A stretch of 64,000 nt of DNA, taken from assembly GCF_003436275.1 (NCBI RefSeq), contig NZ_QSOP01000005.1:800-64799 (forward strand), given 5' to 3'. A model generated the notes under the pieces. The model was not told the DNA's origin, did no database searches, and saw only the letters and a list, made by a program, of their open reading frames with translations. Below are positions 40,421 to 49,474 of the stretch, piece by piece. The position numbers were made by a program, and so were the translations under genes. The stretch is from Collinsella sp. TM09-10AT (GTDB lineage: Bacteria > Actinomycetota > Coriobacteriia > Coriobacteriales > Coriobacteriaceae). Each line of letters opens with the position of its first letter. The stretch's first letter is position 1.

Positions 40421-40699
40421 TTACTGGATGTTGTCGCGGATGCCCAGAGCCTTGATGAGCTCACGGTACTCGACGATGTCGTTCTTCTTGATGTAGGAGA
40501 GAAGACGACGACGACGGCCAACGAGCATGAGCAGGCCACGACGGGTGTGGAAGTCCTTCTGGTGGGACTTCATGTGCTCGGTCAGCTCCTTGATGCGCTC
40601 GGACAGGATGGCGACCTGAACCTTGGGGTTACCGGTATCGACCGGGGAGTTACCGAACTGGGCGGTCAGCTCCGCCTTGCGCTCTTTGGAAACAGTCAT
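40421..40699 (-). CDS. rpsO: Small ribosomal subunit protein uS15
   Basis: A 92-residue protein of normal length for S15. The family blocks DTGNPKVQVAILSERIKELT and GRRRRLLSYIKKND are intact; it binds the 16S rRNA central domain. The ATG at 40699 has AAAGG seven bases ahead. A longer frame upstream is unsupported. It is followed by pnp. Confidence 0.97.
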   Translation of the reverse strand: MTVSKERKAELTAQFGNSPVDTGNPKVQVAILSERIKELTEHMKSHQKDFHTRRGLLMLVGRRRRLLSYIKKNDIVEYRELIKALGIRDNIQ

Positions 40700-40837
40700 T
40701 GTTTCACCTTTCGTTTCGCGTCGCCCGTGGGCGACTCTATTCGCCTCGAACTGGGAAGCCGCCGGTGGAGCGAACATCCAAGGTCGAGGTACCAACTGGT
40801 CGGTATGTTACCACAAGCGGCGCGCGCCTGCGTATCA

Positions 40838-41587
40838 TCACCGACCCAACATGAATTCCATCGCACGGAGCCGCTGATCGGTGTGCGTGGCGGCCCAAAC
40901 ATGCGAAAGCCCCAGCAAAAAAGCAGCCGTATGCGGATCGATTCGCTCGGCCATGAGCTCATCGAACGTCATGGACATCAGAGCGCGCAGCCATGCGACC
41001 TCGCCGGTCGACACCAGCTCGGCACCCGGAATGCTCGACGCGCATGACCCGCACAGAAGCCCGCCGGCTTGGGCCGAGAAATACGAGAGCATGGGATCGC
41101 CGCACGAGACGCATGCCGAGAAATCGGGTCGGTAGCCAACGTGCGACAGCAGCTTAAAGACATATGCCGCCACAAGTAGATCCATATGCGCCGCGTCGAG
41201 CCCGCTGCCCACCAGGGCAAGCGCTCGCTGCGTGATGGCAAAGGTGAACGGGTCCTCGGCGTCCTCGAATGAGCACACGCGCGCGACCTCGGCAATCGCG
41301 CTTGCGGCGCAGGTCGTCTCGTAATCGGGCGCGGCGCCAACCGGCGCTTCCAAAAGCTCGGCCTGAGAAACAACGTCGAGCGAGCGTCCATGCGCGAGCA
41401 ACATATCGACGGTACAGAACAGCTCGCAGCGCGCAGCCAGGCGTCCACCGGGTTTGCGCGCGCCCTTTGCCACGGCACGAACCTGCCGACCCCGCTCGTC
41501 AAGCATCGTCAGGATCAGGTCCGTCTCTTTGAGCTTGGTCTTATCGAGGACGAGCACCTTCGTACGATATGTACGAGAACCTGCCAT
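40838..41587 (-). CDS. recO: DNA repair protein RecO
   Basis: A 249-residue recombination mediator that loads RecA with RecR. The OB fold is at the N-terminus (RTKVLVLDKTKLKETDLILTM), and a zinc site of four Cys lies in CVSCGDPMLSYFSAQ ... LLCGSC. It ends MEFMLGR. It lies 15 bases downstream of era, as in many bacteria. Confidence 0.93.
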   Translation of the reverse strand: MAGSRTYRTKVLVLDKTKLKETDLILTMLDERGRQVRAVAKGARKPGGRLAARCELFCTVDMLLAHGRSLDVVSQAELLEAPVGAAPDYETTCAASAIAEVARVCSFEDAEDPFTFAITQRALALVGSGLDAAHMDLLVAAYVFKLLSHVGYRPDFSACVSCGDPMLSYFSAQAGGLLCGSCASSIPGAELVSTGEVAWLRALMSMTFDELMAERIDPHTAAFLLGLSHVWAATHTDQRLRAMEFMLGR

Positions 41588-41602
41588 TCGCGCCGCGTGT
41601 CC

Positions 41603-42673
41603 CTAATCCTCGGCGTTATAGCCAAAGCGGCGAATCTGGGCCTCGTCGTCACGCCAGCCGGCCTTGACCTTCACGTCCAGCTCCAAAAAGACCTGGGTGC
41701 CAAAGATGCGCTCAAGGTCGCGACGGGCGTCGATGCCGATATGTTTGATCATCTCGCCGCCCTTGCCGATGATGATGCCCTTTTGGCCCTCGCGCTCGAC
41801 GTAAATGGTGGCGTGCACGCGCAGCACCTTCTTGGTCTGCTCAAGCGCATCGCAAATCACGCCCACGGAGTGCGGGATCTCATCGCGGGTGCGGCGCAAA
41901 ACCTTCTCGCGCACAAACTCGGCAACGAGCGTCTCATCGGAAGCGTCGGTACCCATGTCCTCGGGGAACCAACGCGGACCCTCGGGCAAAAAGTGCGCAA
42001 CGGTCTCGATGAAGGCATCGACGTTAAAGTTCTTGACCGACGACGTCACGATCTCGTCGTCATATTCCATAAGCTCGTGGGCGGCCTTAAGCTGCTCCAT
42101 GACCTGTGCGGGGTCGGCTTCATCGGCCTTGGTGAGCACCAGGACCTTCTTGGAACGGGCATTCTTGACACGCTCGGCAACCCAGGCGTCTCCCCTGCCA
42201 ATCGGTTTAGTGGCATCAATCAAAAACGCGACAACATCGACATCGTTCAGCTCGAACAACGCACTCTTGTTGAGCTCGGATCCCAGACCGTCCTTGGGCT
42301 TATGAATACCCGGGGTATCGACAAAGACCAGCTGGTAGCCGGGACGGTTGACGACGGCGCGCATGCGACGGCGGGTCGTCTGTGCCACCGGCGAGGTGAT
42401 GGCGACCTTTTTGCCATAGCAGGCATTAAGCAGCGTGGACTTGCCGGCGTTGGGGCGTCCGACCAGGGCCACAAAGCCGCTGCGGAAACCGGGCTCCACG
42501 TCACCAAAGCCCGCGAGGCTGTCGCCCTCGTCGCACAGGGCGTCGAGCTCCTCATCGCTCATGCCCTCAAACGGGTCGAACTCCTCGGCCTCGTCAAACG
42601 AATCGGCACCTTCAGCCTCGTCCAGGGACTCGTCGTCCAAAATCTCATCGGTAGGCTGCATATTGTCGGACAT
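41603..42673 (-). CDS. era: GTPase Era with an acidic N-terminal extension
   Basis: A 356-residue GTPase for 16S rRNA maturation. The G domain begins GRPNAGKST (residues 72-80), with DTPGIHKPKDGLG and TKADEADP. The KH domain is marked by GIIIGKGGEMIKHIGIDAR. Era usually has its G1 motif within ~15 residues of the start; here ~60 residues rich in Asp and Glu precede it. The only other in-frame starts lie inside this acidic part, so the extension is probably real. Confidence 0.94.
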   Translation of the reverse strand: MSDNMQPTDEILDDESLDEAEGADSFDEAEEFDPFEGMSDEELDALCDEGDSLAGFGDVEPGFRSGFVALVGRPNAGKSTLLNACYGKKVAITSPVAQTTRRRMRAVVNRPGYQLVFVDTPGIHKPKDGLGSELNKSALFELNDVDVVAFLIDATKPIGRGDAWVAERVKNARSKKVLVLTKADEADPAQVMEQLKAAHELMEYDDEIVTSSVKNFNVDAFIETVAHFLPEGPRWFPEDMGTDASDETLVAEFVREKVLRRTRDEIPHSVGVICDALEQTKKVLRVHATIYVEREGQKGIIIGKGGEMIKHIGIDARRDLERIFGTQVFLELDVKVKAGWRDDEAQIRRFGYNAED

Positions 42674-42685
42674 GGGAATCCCTTT

Positions 42686-43063
42686 CTAAATAAAGCCGAG
42701 CGCGTGGGCAAATACCAGCACGCCCACAATCGCGGCGGTGATGGAAAGAACGTATACAGAGGCGGCGGCGATGTCCTTCGCACGCTTGGCCAGCGGATGG
42801 AGCTCCTGGGTCGCTAGGTCGACGATGGCCTCCATAGCGGTGTTGCACAGCTCGCCGTGAATCACCAGGCCACAGCAGATGATAATCGTAGCCCACTCGG
42901 CAACGTCGAGCCCCACAATGCAGCCGGCAATGACAGTGCACACGCCCGCCACGAGCATGACCTTAATGTTGCGCTCGGTCTTGACGGCGGTGACGAAGCC
43001 CTCCATGGCGTAGGAAAAGGACTTTAAGAAGGACGGATGGTCCTTGTTCGATCCGGGAATCAT
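42686..43063 (-). CDS. dgkA: Diacylglycerol/undecaprenol kinase
   Basis: A 125-residue membrane kinase with three helices. The family signature is ELCNTAMEAIVDL followed by AKDIAAASVYVLSI. In gram-positives this family phosphorylates undecaprenol rather than diacylglycerol, recycling the wall lipid carrier. It lies between ybeY and era, the conserved order phoH-ybeY-dgkA-era. Confidence 0.94.
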   Translation of the reverse strand: MIPGSNKDHPSFLKSFSYAMEGFVTAVKTERNIKVMLVAGVCTVIAGCIVGLDVAEWATIIICCGLVIHGELCNTAMEAIVDLATQELHPLAKRAKDIAAASVYVLSITAAIVGVLVFAHALGFI

Positions 43064-43072
43064 AGACGGCTC

Positions 43073-43582
43073 CTAGTCGTGGGCGTGGTTGGTGATGGGG
43101 CCGACGTGGACTAGCTTGGGGTCCTCGCCGCGCTCGAGCGCCAGATCGCGCAGGATGGCGTCCTCGCGGGCCTCCATGACCTCGGCCTCGTCGTCCTCGA
43201 TATGGTCATACCCCAGCAGGTGCAGCATGCCGTGTACGAGCATCAGGCGGCACTCGTCGGCAGGGCTATTGCCAAAGCCGGGGGCCTGACGGGCAATGAC
43301 CTGCGGGGCCAAGATGATATCGCCGAGCTCGAGCGTCTCGTCGGCGGGAATATCCTCGTCAAAGGCCGAGTCGCATTCAAACGAGAGCACATCGGTGGTG
43401 CGGTCGATGCCACGCCACTCGTGGTTGAGCTCGTGCATCTCGTCCTCGTCGACATACGAAAGGGAAATCTCGACTTCACGTTCAACGCCCTCGGCGGCAA
43501 GCACAACCTCGCAGATGTGCTCCACTTCCTGCGCGTCGAGCAGCGTATCGAGCTCGGCATCGTTGCTGATCAATACACTCAA
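43073..43582 (-). CDS. ybeY: rRNA maturation endonuclease YbeY
   Basis: A 169-residue metallo-endoribonuclease. The metal motif is HGMLHLLGYDH; upstream is the family block TTDVLSFE in the form RTTDVLSFECD. It processes the 16S 3' end and takes part in ribosome quality control. Its start overlaps the phoH stop by four bases. Confidence 0.95.
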   Translation of the reverse strand: MSVLISNDAELDTLLDAQEVEHICEVVLAAEGVEREVEISLSYVDEDEMHELNHEWRGIDRTTDVLSFECDSAFDEDIPADETLELGDIILAPQVIARQAPGFGNSPADECRLMLVHGMLHLLGYDHIEDDEAEVMEAREDAILRDLALERGEDPKLVHVGPITNHAHD

Positions 43583-44565
43583 CGGGACTCCTTTCGGTCG
43601 CGCGAGCGCTGCTCACGCACGTCATCATAAGCATCGTATGCCTCGACGATACGACCCACCAGGGCATGGCGCACCACATCGGCGCGCTCCAGGTGTGCAA
43701 ACGCCACATCGTCGACACGGCCCAAAATCTTCTCGACATCCGCCAAGCCACCACGACGACCCACCAGGTCGCGCTGGCTGAGGTCGCCGGTAATCACGAA
43801 CTTGGAGTTGAATCCAAGGCGTGTCAGGAACATCTTCATCTGCTCGGGCGTGGTATTTTGCGCCTCGTCGAGCACCACGAAAGCATCGCTCAGCGTACGA
43901 CCGCGCATGTAGGCGAGCGGGGCGATCTCGATCACGCCGCGCTCCATAAGCTCATCGGTGCGCTCACGATCCATCATGTCAAAAAGGGCATCGTAGAGCG
44001 GGCGCATGTACGGATCGATCTTTTCCTCGAGGGTGCCGGGCAAAAAGCCCAGGTTCTCCCCTGCTTCGACAACCGGACGCGTCAAGATCAAACGGCCCAC
44101 CTCATGGTGCTTGAGCGCGGCAACGGCGAGCGCCATGGCCAGATAGGTCTTACCGGTACCGGCAGGACCCAAGCCAAAGGTGATGGTATGCGAGCGAATG
44201 GCATCCACATAGCGCTTTTGCCCAAGCGTCTTGGGACGAATGACACGACCGCGGTATGAAAGCAGCACGTCATCGCGAAGCGATGTGGCCTCATGCTCGC
44301 CGTCGCGCAAGACGGCCAGGCAACGCGAGACATCGTCGGCAGACAGGGTACGACCGGCCGCCGCCTCGCGAAAAGCATGTTCGAAAAAGCAAGCCACGAG
44401 CTCGACCTCGTCCGGGTCGCCGCTCACGGAGATGCTATCGCCACGGGCGACCACGTGAGCGCGAACCAAGCTCTCGAGCGCACGAAGGACGCCGTCGCCG
44501 GCGCCCAAAACACGCGAGGGATCAACTCCCTCGGGAACGGTAAGTCTAATCTTCGAGGCTTCCAT
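43579..44565 (-). CDS. phoH: PhoH family ATPase
   Basis: A 328-residue protein with Walker A GPAGTGKTYLA and the PhoH blocks LTRPVVEAGENLGFLPG and FVVLDEAQNTT. Its role is linked to RNA and is often paired with YbeY. The ATG at 44565 lies inside the last bases of mtaB and has GGGAGG six bases ahead, so translation starts again within mtaB. Confidence 0.93.
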   Translation of the reverse strand: MEASKIRLTVPEGVDPSRVLGAGDGVLRALESLVRAHVVARGDSISVSGDPDEVELVACFFEHAFREAAAGRTLSADDVSRCLAVLRDGEHEATSLRDDVLLSYRGRVIRPKTLGQKRYVDAIRSHTITFGLGPAGTGKTYLAMALAVAALKHHEVGRLILTRPVVEAGENLGFLPGTLEEKIDPYMRPLYDALFDMMDRERTDELMERGVIEIAPLAYMRGRTLSDAFVVLDEAQNTTPEQMKMFLTRLGFNSKFVITGDLSQRDLVGRRGGLADVEKILGRVDDVAFAHLERADVVRHALVGRIVEAYDAYDDVREQRSRDRKESR

Positions 44566-45838
44566 GGACCTCCCTGCGCGCATGGACCAAGCCGGAATCA
44601 TCGACTCCGATGATAGCAACATCGAGCAGGCACGGGGCTGTAAGTCCACAGGTATCGTCAAGACGGGCATGATGGAACGAACCGAGCGTCAGGTTGTCAC
44701 CATACTCGAGCACGGCACGCTCGACAGTGCCCACGCGACGACGAGCATCGGCAATAGCGAGCTCCTGCGCCGCGTCTCGCATACGGCGGCTGCGCTCGGC
44801 CATAACCTCGGGCGGCACCTGGTCGGGCATGTCGGCAGCAAGGGTACCGGGACGCTTACTGTAGCGGAACACGTGCATACGCGAGAACCCCACGCGGCGG
44901 CACAGCGCCAGCGACTCCTCGAACTCCTCGTCCGTCTCACCAGGAAAACCGACGATGACGTCGCACGAAAGAGACGCCTGCGGCAGGATGGCGCGAATCA
45001 TGCGCACCGTGTCCTCAAAGGCCTCGGCACTATAGGGACGACCCATGCGATGCAGCGTCGCCGTACAGCCGGACTGTACGGGCAGGTGCAAAAACGGGGC
45101 AATACGCTGCGGATAGCGCGCCATAACCTTAAGCAGGCGCTCAGAGATATCCATGGGTTCGACCGAGGAAATGCGCACATGCGCAATAGTCGTGCGCTCC
45201 ATGATGGCCTCGAGCAGCTCGTCGATTTCGACATGCTCGTCGGTCGCGCTCTTGCCATCGTAGGCACCCAGGTTCACACCGGTCAGCACCACCTCGGGCA
45301 CGCCGGCCTCCTGGGCTTCGCGCACCTGTTCGAGAACGGACTCGACGGGCACGGAGCGCTCGGGGCCGCGCGCCTTCCACACAATGCAATAGGTGCAGCG
45401 ATGGTTGCAGCCGTCCTGGATCTTCACGCCCAGGCGAGAGCGACCGAGCGCATCGACCACCTCGCCATCGCTGCAGGCGGGAACGCTATCGGACTCAACG
45501 CCCAGCACCTCGCAGACACGTTCGGCGACATCGATCTTGGACGGCTCGGCGATCACGCGATCCGAAAGCTCCAACAGCTCCTCGGGATGCAAATTGACCA
45601 CGCATCCGGTCACGATCACATAGGGCTCGTTTGGATGGGCCAGCGCATGACGGACGGCCTTACGGGTCTTGGCCTCGGCCTCGCCCGTAACGGCACAGGT
45701 GTTAATGACGATCAGATCGGCATCGTGGGGCTCCACCATAGCAAAGCCCAGGCGCATAAGATCGGCAGTGATACGGTCAGACTCAACCCGGTTGACACGG
45801 CAGCCGAGGTTGACGACGGAAATATGGGGTGCGAGCAC
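44546..45838 (-). CDS. mtaB: tRNA t6A37 methylthiotransferase
   Basis: A 430-residue radical-SAM enzyme that adds a methylthio group to t6A37. It opens VVNLGCRVNRVESDRI, and the radical-SAM motif is CNHRCTYC followed by IVWKARGPERS, the context of MtaB rather than MiaB or RimO. It is the third methylthiotransferase in the window. It follows dnaJ by nine bases. Confidence 0.93.
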   Translation of the reverse strand: MLAPHISVVNLGCRVNRVESDRITADLMRLGFAMVEPHDADLIVINTCAVTGEAEAKTRKAVRHALAHPNEPYVIVTGCVVNLHPEELLELSDRVIAEPSKIDVAERVCEVLGVESDSVPACSDGEVVDALGRSRLGVKIQDGCNHRCTYCIVWKARGPERSVPVESVLEQVREAQEAGVPEVVLTGVNLGAYDGKSATDEHVEIDELLEAIMERTTIAHVRISSVEPMDISERLLKVMARYPQRIAPFLHLPVQSGCTATLHRMGRPYSAEAFEDTVRMIRAILPQASLSCDVIVGFPGETDEEFEESLALCRRVGFSRMHVFRYSKRPGTLAADMPDQVPPEVMAERSRRMRDAAQELAIADARRRVGTVERAVLEYGDNLTLGSFHHARLDDTCGLTAPCLLDVAIIGVDDSGLVHARREVHGSLED

Positions 45839-45847
45839 GCGGGCTCC

Positions 45848-46996
45848 TTAATCGAGGATATCGTCGAGGGCACTCTTGATACGGTCGGTCACCGACTTCT
45901 TACCGGAAGCGACGTCATCGCCCATCTCATCGGCAAAAGCACGGAGCAGCTCGCGTTGCTTATTGGAAAGATTGGTGGGAACGACCACGCGCAGTTGCAC
46001 GAACAGGCGGCCACGCGAACCGCCACCGCCAATGCGCGGCATGCCGTAATTATTGGCGCTCACGGTGTCGCCGTACTGGGCGCCGGCGGGAACCGTCACC
46101 TTAACGACCTCGTCGGGCATAATGCCCTCGACCTCGATCTCGCAGCCGAGCGCAGCCTGCGCAATCGAGATATCGCTCACCAGGTACAGGTCATCACCGT
46201 TGCGCTTAAAGCGCTCATGGTCGGCGACGCGCACGTTGACAATCAGGTCGCCCGAAGGCTCGCCGCGAAGGTCGGCCTCGCCAAAGCCGCTCACACGCAG
46301 CTGGCGACCGGTCGAAACGCCGGCGGGAATATCGATGTCGATCTTTTCGTGCGAAGGCGTGCGGCCCTGACCATCGCAGGTCTCGCAGGGATGGTCGATA
46401 ACCGTGCCCTCGCCATGGCAGTCGGGGCAAGGCGAGGAAGACTGAACCTGGCCCAAAAACGATCGCTGAACCGTCGTGACATAGCCCGTGCCGTGGCAGC
46501 GGCCGCACTGCTTTTCCTGTGCGCCCTCTGCCCTACCGGTGCCATTGCAGTCCTCGCAAGGAGCAAGGCGGTCATAGCTGATTGTCTTTTTGCAGCCGAG
46601 CGCCGCCTCCTCGAGCGTCACCGAAAGCGAGATGGCCATGTCACGACCGCGACGACGCTCGCGACGGCTGCGGGCGCCACCGCCGGCACCGCCGCCAAAA
46701 AACGACGAGAACAAGTCGTCCATGCCCATACCACCAAAGATATCGTTGATATCGACGTAGCCCGAACCACCAGGGCCGTCGGCAGTGCCGTAACGGTCGT
46801 AGTTAGCACGCTTCTGCTCATCGGAAAGAACGGAATAGGCCTCGTTGAGCTCCTTGAACTTGGCCTCGGCCTCGGGGTCGTCCGAAACGTCCGGGTGTAC
46901 GGTACGGGCCTTCTTTAGAAACGCGCGCTTGATCGTCCGCGCGTCGGCATCCTTGTCGACGCCAAGCACCTCGTAGTAATCCCTATTTTCCGACAC
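45848..46996 (-). CDS. dnaJ: Chaperone DnaJ
   Basis: A 382-residue Hsp40. The J domain has HPD in ARTVHPDVSDD, then a Gly-rich linker, four zinc repeats (CEDCNGTG, CGRCHGTG, CPDCHGEG, CETCDGQG) and both C-terminal substrate domains. It passes unfolded protein to DnaK. The start is a GTG at 46996 with GGAAGG ahead. A frame upstream of it is unsupported. A second, altered DnaJ gene lies directly upstream. Confidence 0.94.
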   Translation of the reverse strand: MSENRDYYEVLGVDKDADARTIKRAFLKKARTVHPDVSDDPEAEAKFKELNEAYSVLSDEQKRANYDRYGTADGPGGSGYVDINDIFGGMGMDDLFSSFFGGGAGGGARSRRERRRGRDMAISLSVTLEEAALGCKKTISYDRLAPCEDCNGTGRAEGAQEKQCGRCHGTGYVTTVQRSFLGQVQSSSPCPDCHGEGTVIDHPCETCDGQGRTPSHEKIDIDIPAGVSTGRQLRVSGFGEADLRGEPSGDLIVNVRVADHERFKRNGDDLYLVSDISIAQAALGCEIEVEGIMPDEVVKVTVPAGAQYGDTVSANNYGMPRIGGGGSRGRLFVQLRVVVPTNLSNKQRELLRAFADEMGDDVASGKKSVTDRIKSALDDILD

Positions 46997-47077
46997 GACC
47001 GAATCCTTCCGACTTTCATTATTGTCACAGTGCGTCCTATACCCAAGCTGGGCCAACCGCAAACAGAGGGTTTGATG

Positions 47078-48181
47078 TTATTGCATTCCGTAAGGCGAAA
47101 GCATGGCCCGTTGCGAGCAGCTCGCGAACCAAACCGACACGAGCGCGAACATGAAGCCATTGGCAAAACCGTTGGCAAACTGCATCGCACCGCGCTTCCA
47201 CCACAGCAGGCTGCGATGAAGCACGCCGTCCGAAAGCACCATGAACAGGCCCATGGTAAACGGAATAAAGCACATCACGGCAAAGGCCGAGAACACGCCC
47301 GAGATGGCCGAGAGTACCAAAAACGGCGCCACGATGCCCATCAGGTAAAAACCGGTACGAGCTTTGCCTTCCAAGCGCTCGGACTCGACATGGGCACGGC
47401 CGACTAGATCACCGCCAGCGGCACCGTTAGTGCCGGCGTGACCCATGCCGCTAATGCGGACCTCGTCGCCATCGTGCGTGCCGGCAGGAAACTCAATCGT
47501 CTGCTCGGAGGTTACGCGAGTACGACCGCTGCCACCGCAATCGGGGCAGGGGTCGGCCACGACCTTACCGGAACCGCCGCACTCGGGGCAGACCGACTGG
47601 AACGTGCCCGCACCAAACAGGAAGGACAAGTCGACGTCGATGTGCCCGCGGCCACCGCAGCTCGGGCAGGTATGGGCATGCTCGGAGGAGACAGAACCCG
47701 AGCCGCCGCAGTGACCACAGGTATCGAAGCGCGTATAGCGGACGGTCTTGCGGGCACCGTCCTTGGCCTCCTTGGCGTCCAGTTTGATATCGACGACCAC
47801 GTTGGCGCCGTTCTCGGGATTGTAGGCAGCCTGGCCGCGACGCTGCTGGCCCCAGGCACCGCCAAAAGGAAAGCCGCCCTCAAAGGGATTGCCATAGCCC
47901 GTGTTGCCGGCATAGCCGCCACCATAGGGCGAAGCCGTAGGGGCACCGGCAAAGGGATTGCCAGAACGCATGGCATCGTAGCGCGCACGTTTTTGCTCAT
48001 CCGAAAGCACGGCGTAGGCCTCGGAAACCTCTTTAAACTTTTCCTCGGCATCCGGCTCTTTGTTGACGTCCGGATGGAGCTTACGGGCCTTTTGCTGGAA
48101 GGCCTTTTGAATATCACGCGAGGTGGCGTCCTTGGAGACACCTAGAATCTCGTAGTAATCTTTTTCGTTCATCGTCGCCAT
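47078..48181 (-). CDS. DnaJ-like protein with a C-terminal membrane domain
   Basis: A 367-residue protein. The J domain (~8-70) has HPD at 36-38; a Gly-rich linker follows; four zinc repeats ([32 protein letters not shown]) lie at 155-220; then only the first part of the substrate-binding domain. From about residue 275 the usual second C-terminal domain is replaced by about three hydrophobic segments (~279-296, 299-317, 335-354). The J domain would face the cytoplasm and recruit DnaK to the membrane. The frame is clean throughout, so this looks like a fusion rather than decay. ATG 48181 follows GGAGG. Confidence 0.8.
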   Translation of the reverse strand: MATMNEKDYYEILGVSKDATSRDIQKAFQQKARKLHPDVNKEPDAEEKFKEVSEAYAVLSDEQKRARYDAMRSGNPFAGAPTASPYGGGYAGNTGYGNPFEGGFPFGGAWGQQRRGQAAYNPENGANVVVDIKLDAKEAKDGARKTVRYTRFDTCGHCGGSGSVSSEHAHTCPSCGGRGHIDVDLSFLFGAGTFQSVCPECGGSGKVVADPCPDCGGSGRTRVTSEQTIEFPAGTHDGDEVRISGMGHAGTNGAAGGDLVGRAHVESERLEGKARTGFYLMGIVAPFLVLSAISGVFSAFAVMCFIPFTMGLFMVLSDGVLHRSLLWWKRGAMQFANGFANGFMFALVSVWFASCSQRAMLSPYGMQ

Positions 48182-48239
48182 GCGCGGCAACCTCCTGCTC
48201 ACAGCAGCGTATATATTCCGGTAATTCTACCCGAGCGGC

Positions 48240-49472
48240 CTAAGCTAGATCCCAAAACAGCTCGAACAGAACATTTCCATCGAGCCAGCCCAAGTGTGTC
48301 GGTGCTAAACGAGCTCGAACATGGCCCGCGACGACATCTGCCGAAGTAAAGGGTCCCTCATGGACCCCGAGCGTCTCGGGCGCCCAAGTGGCAAGACCCA
48401 ATTCGAGCGCGCGATCACAAGCGGCTGTCAGCTCATCGGCCGGGATGACACGAGCCGCGCGAACCAACAGGTCGGACGCAATACCGCGCGTCATGCGACA
48501 AGCGAGCATCAGGTCTTCGGCCGCAGCCTCTCGCTGCGACAGGTATTCGGCCTCAAACGACGTCGCGTCATCGTCGCGCTGAACCAAACGCACACGGTAC
48601 GCGTCGCCTCGAGCAGACACGCCGGGGAACAAACCTGCAAGACGGTCGAAATCCCCAGTATCAAGCATACCGGCGGCAGAACGGCCCAGGCCCAGGTAGC
48701 CCCGTCCGGTCCAGTAGGCAATGTTATGGGCGCATTCATGGCCGTCGAGCGCGTAGCTCGCCACCTCATACGGGTGATAGCCGGCGACACTCAGGAGCTC
48801 GCGCGCCACGTCCATGCAGGCGGCCTGAAAATCCTCGTCGGGCTCGAGCGACTCGTCACGGCACGCCATGCGATAGAGGGGCGTCCCCACCTCGAGCGTG
48901 AGCGGGTAAACCGACACATGATGCGGAACCGCCGCCAGCACGCCCTCGAGCGTACGCTTCCAACTCGCTGCGGTCTGCCCGGGAAGTCCGCACATAAGGT
49001 CGCACGACACGTCAAGCCCAGCGTCCTTGACCGTCGCGATGGCGGCGAGCGCCCGATCGGCATCGTGAATGCGGCCGATGGCGGTAAGTTCGGTGTTATC
49101 GAGCGTTTGCACGCCCAGAGAAACGCGTGTGACACCAACCTTGGCAAGCGCAGTAGCAAGCTCGGCGGTCAGCGACTCGGGATTGGCCTCGCAGGTAAAC
49201 TCAACGGGGGCGCACCACGCACGAATACGCCGCGCCAGCTCCACCAGGCGCTCCCCCGCCAGCGACGGCGTGCCGCCGCCAACATAGACGGTGCGGATCT
49301 GGTCGAGGGCCCCAGCCTTGCCAAAAGCATCGAGACGCGCGAACAACTGCTCAAAATAGGAATCGAGCGCGGCATCCAAATCACACGAAGCAAAGCTGCG
49401 CGAGTCGAAGTCGCAGTAGCGGCACTTTTGGGCACAGAACGGCACGTGCACGTACAGCGCGGTAACGGCCAC
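48240..49472 (-). CDS. hemW: Radical-SAM haem chaperone HemW family protein
   Basis: A 410-residue radical-SAM enzyme. The N-terminal ALYVHVPFCAQKCRYCDF holds the cluster motif with the HemW spacing (CxxxCxYC). GGGTPSL and a C-terminal HemN-like domain follow. HemW binds haem and may insert it into respiratory enzymes; it is not coproporphyrinogen oxidase. It starts two bases after dusB. Confidence 0.9.
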   Translation of the reverse strand: MAVTALYVHVPFCAQKCRYCDFDSRSFASCDLDAALDSYFEQLFARLDAFGKAGALDQIRTVYVGGGTPSLAGERLVELARRIRAWCAPVEFTCEANPESLTAELATALAKVGVTRVSLGVQTLDNTELTAIGRIHDADRALAAIATVKDAGLDVSCDLMCGLPGQTAASWKRTLEGVLAAVPHHVSVYPLTLEVGTPLYRMACRDESLEPDEDFQAACMDVARELLSVAGYHPYEVASYALDGHECAHNIAYWTGRGYLGLGRSAAGMLDTGDFDRLAGLFPGVSARGDAYRVRLVQRDDDATSFEAEYLSQREAAAEDLMLACRMTRGIASDLLVRAARVIPADELTAACDRALELGLATWAPETLGVHEGPFTSADVVAGHVRARLAPTHLGWLDGNVLFELFWDLA

Positions 49473-49474
49473 CC

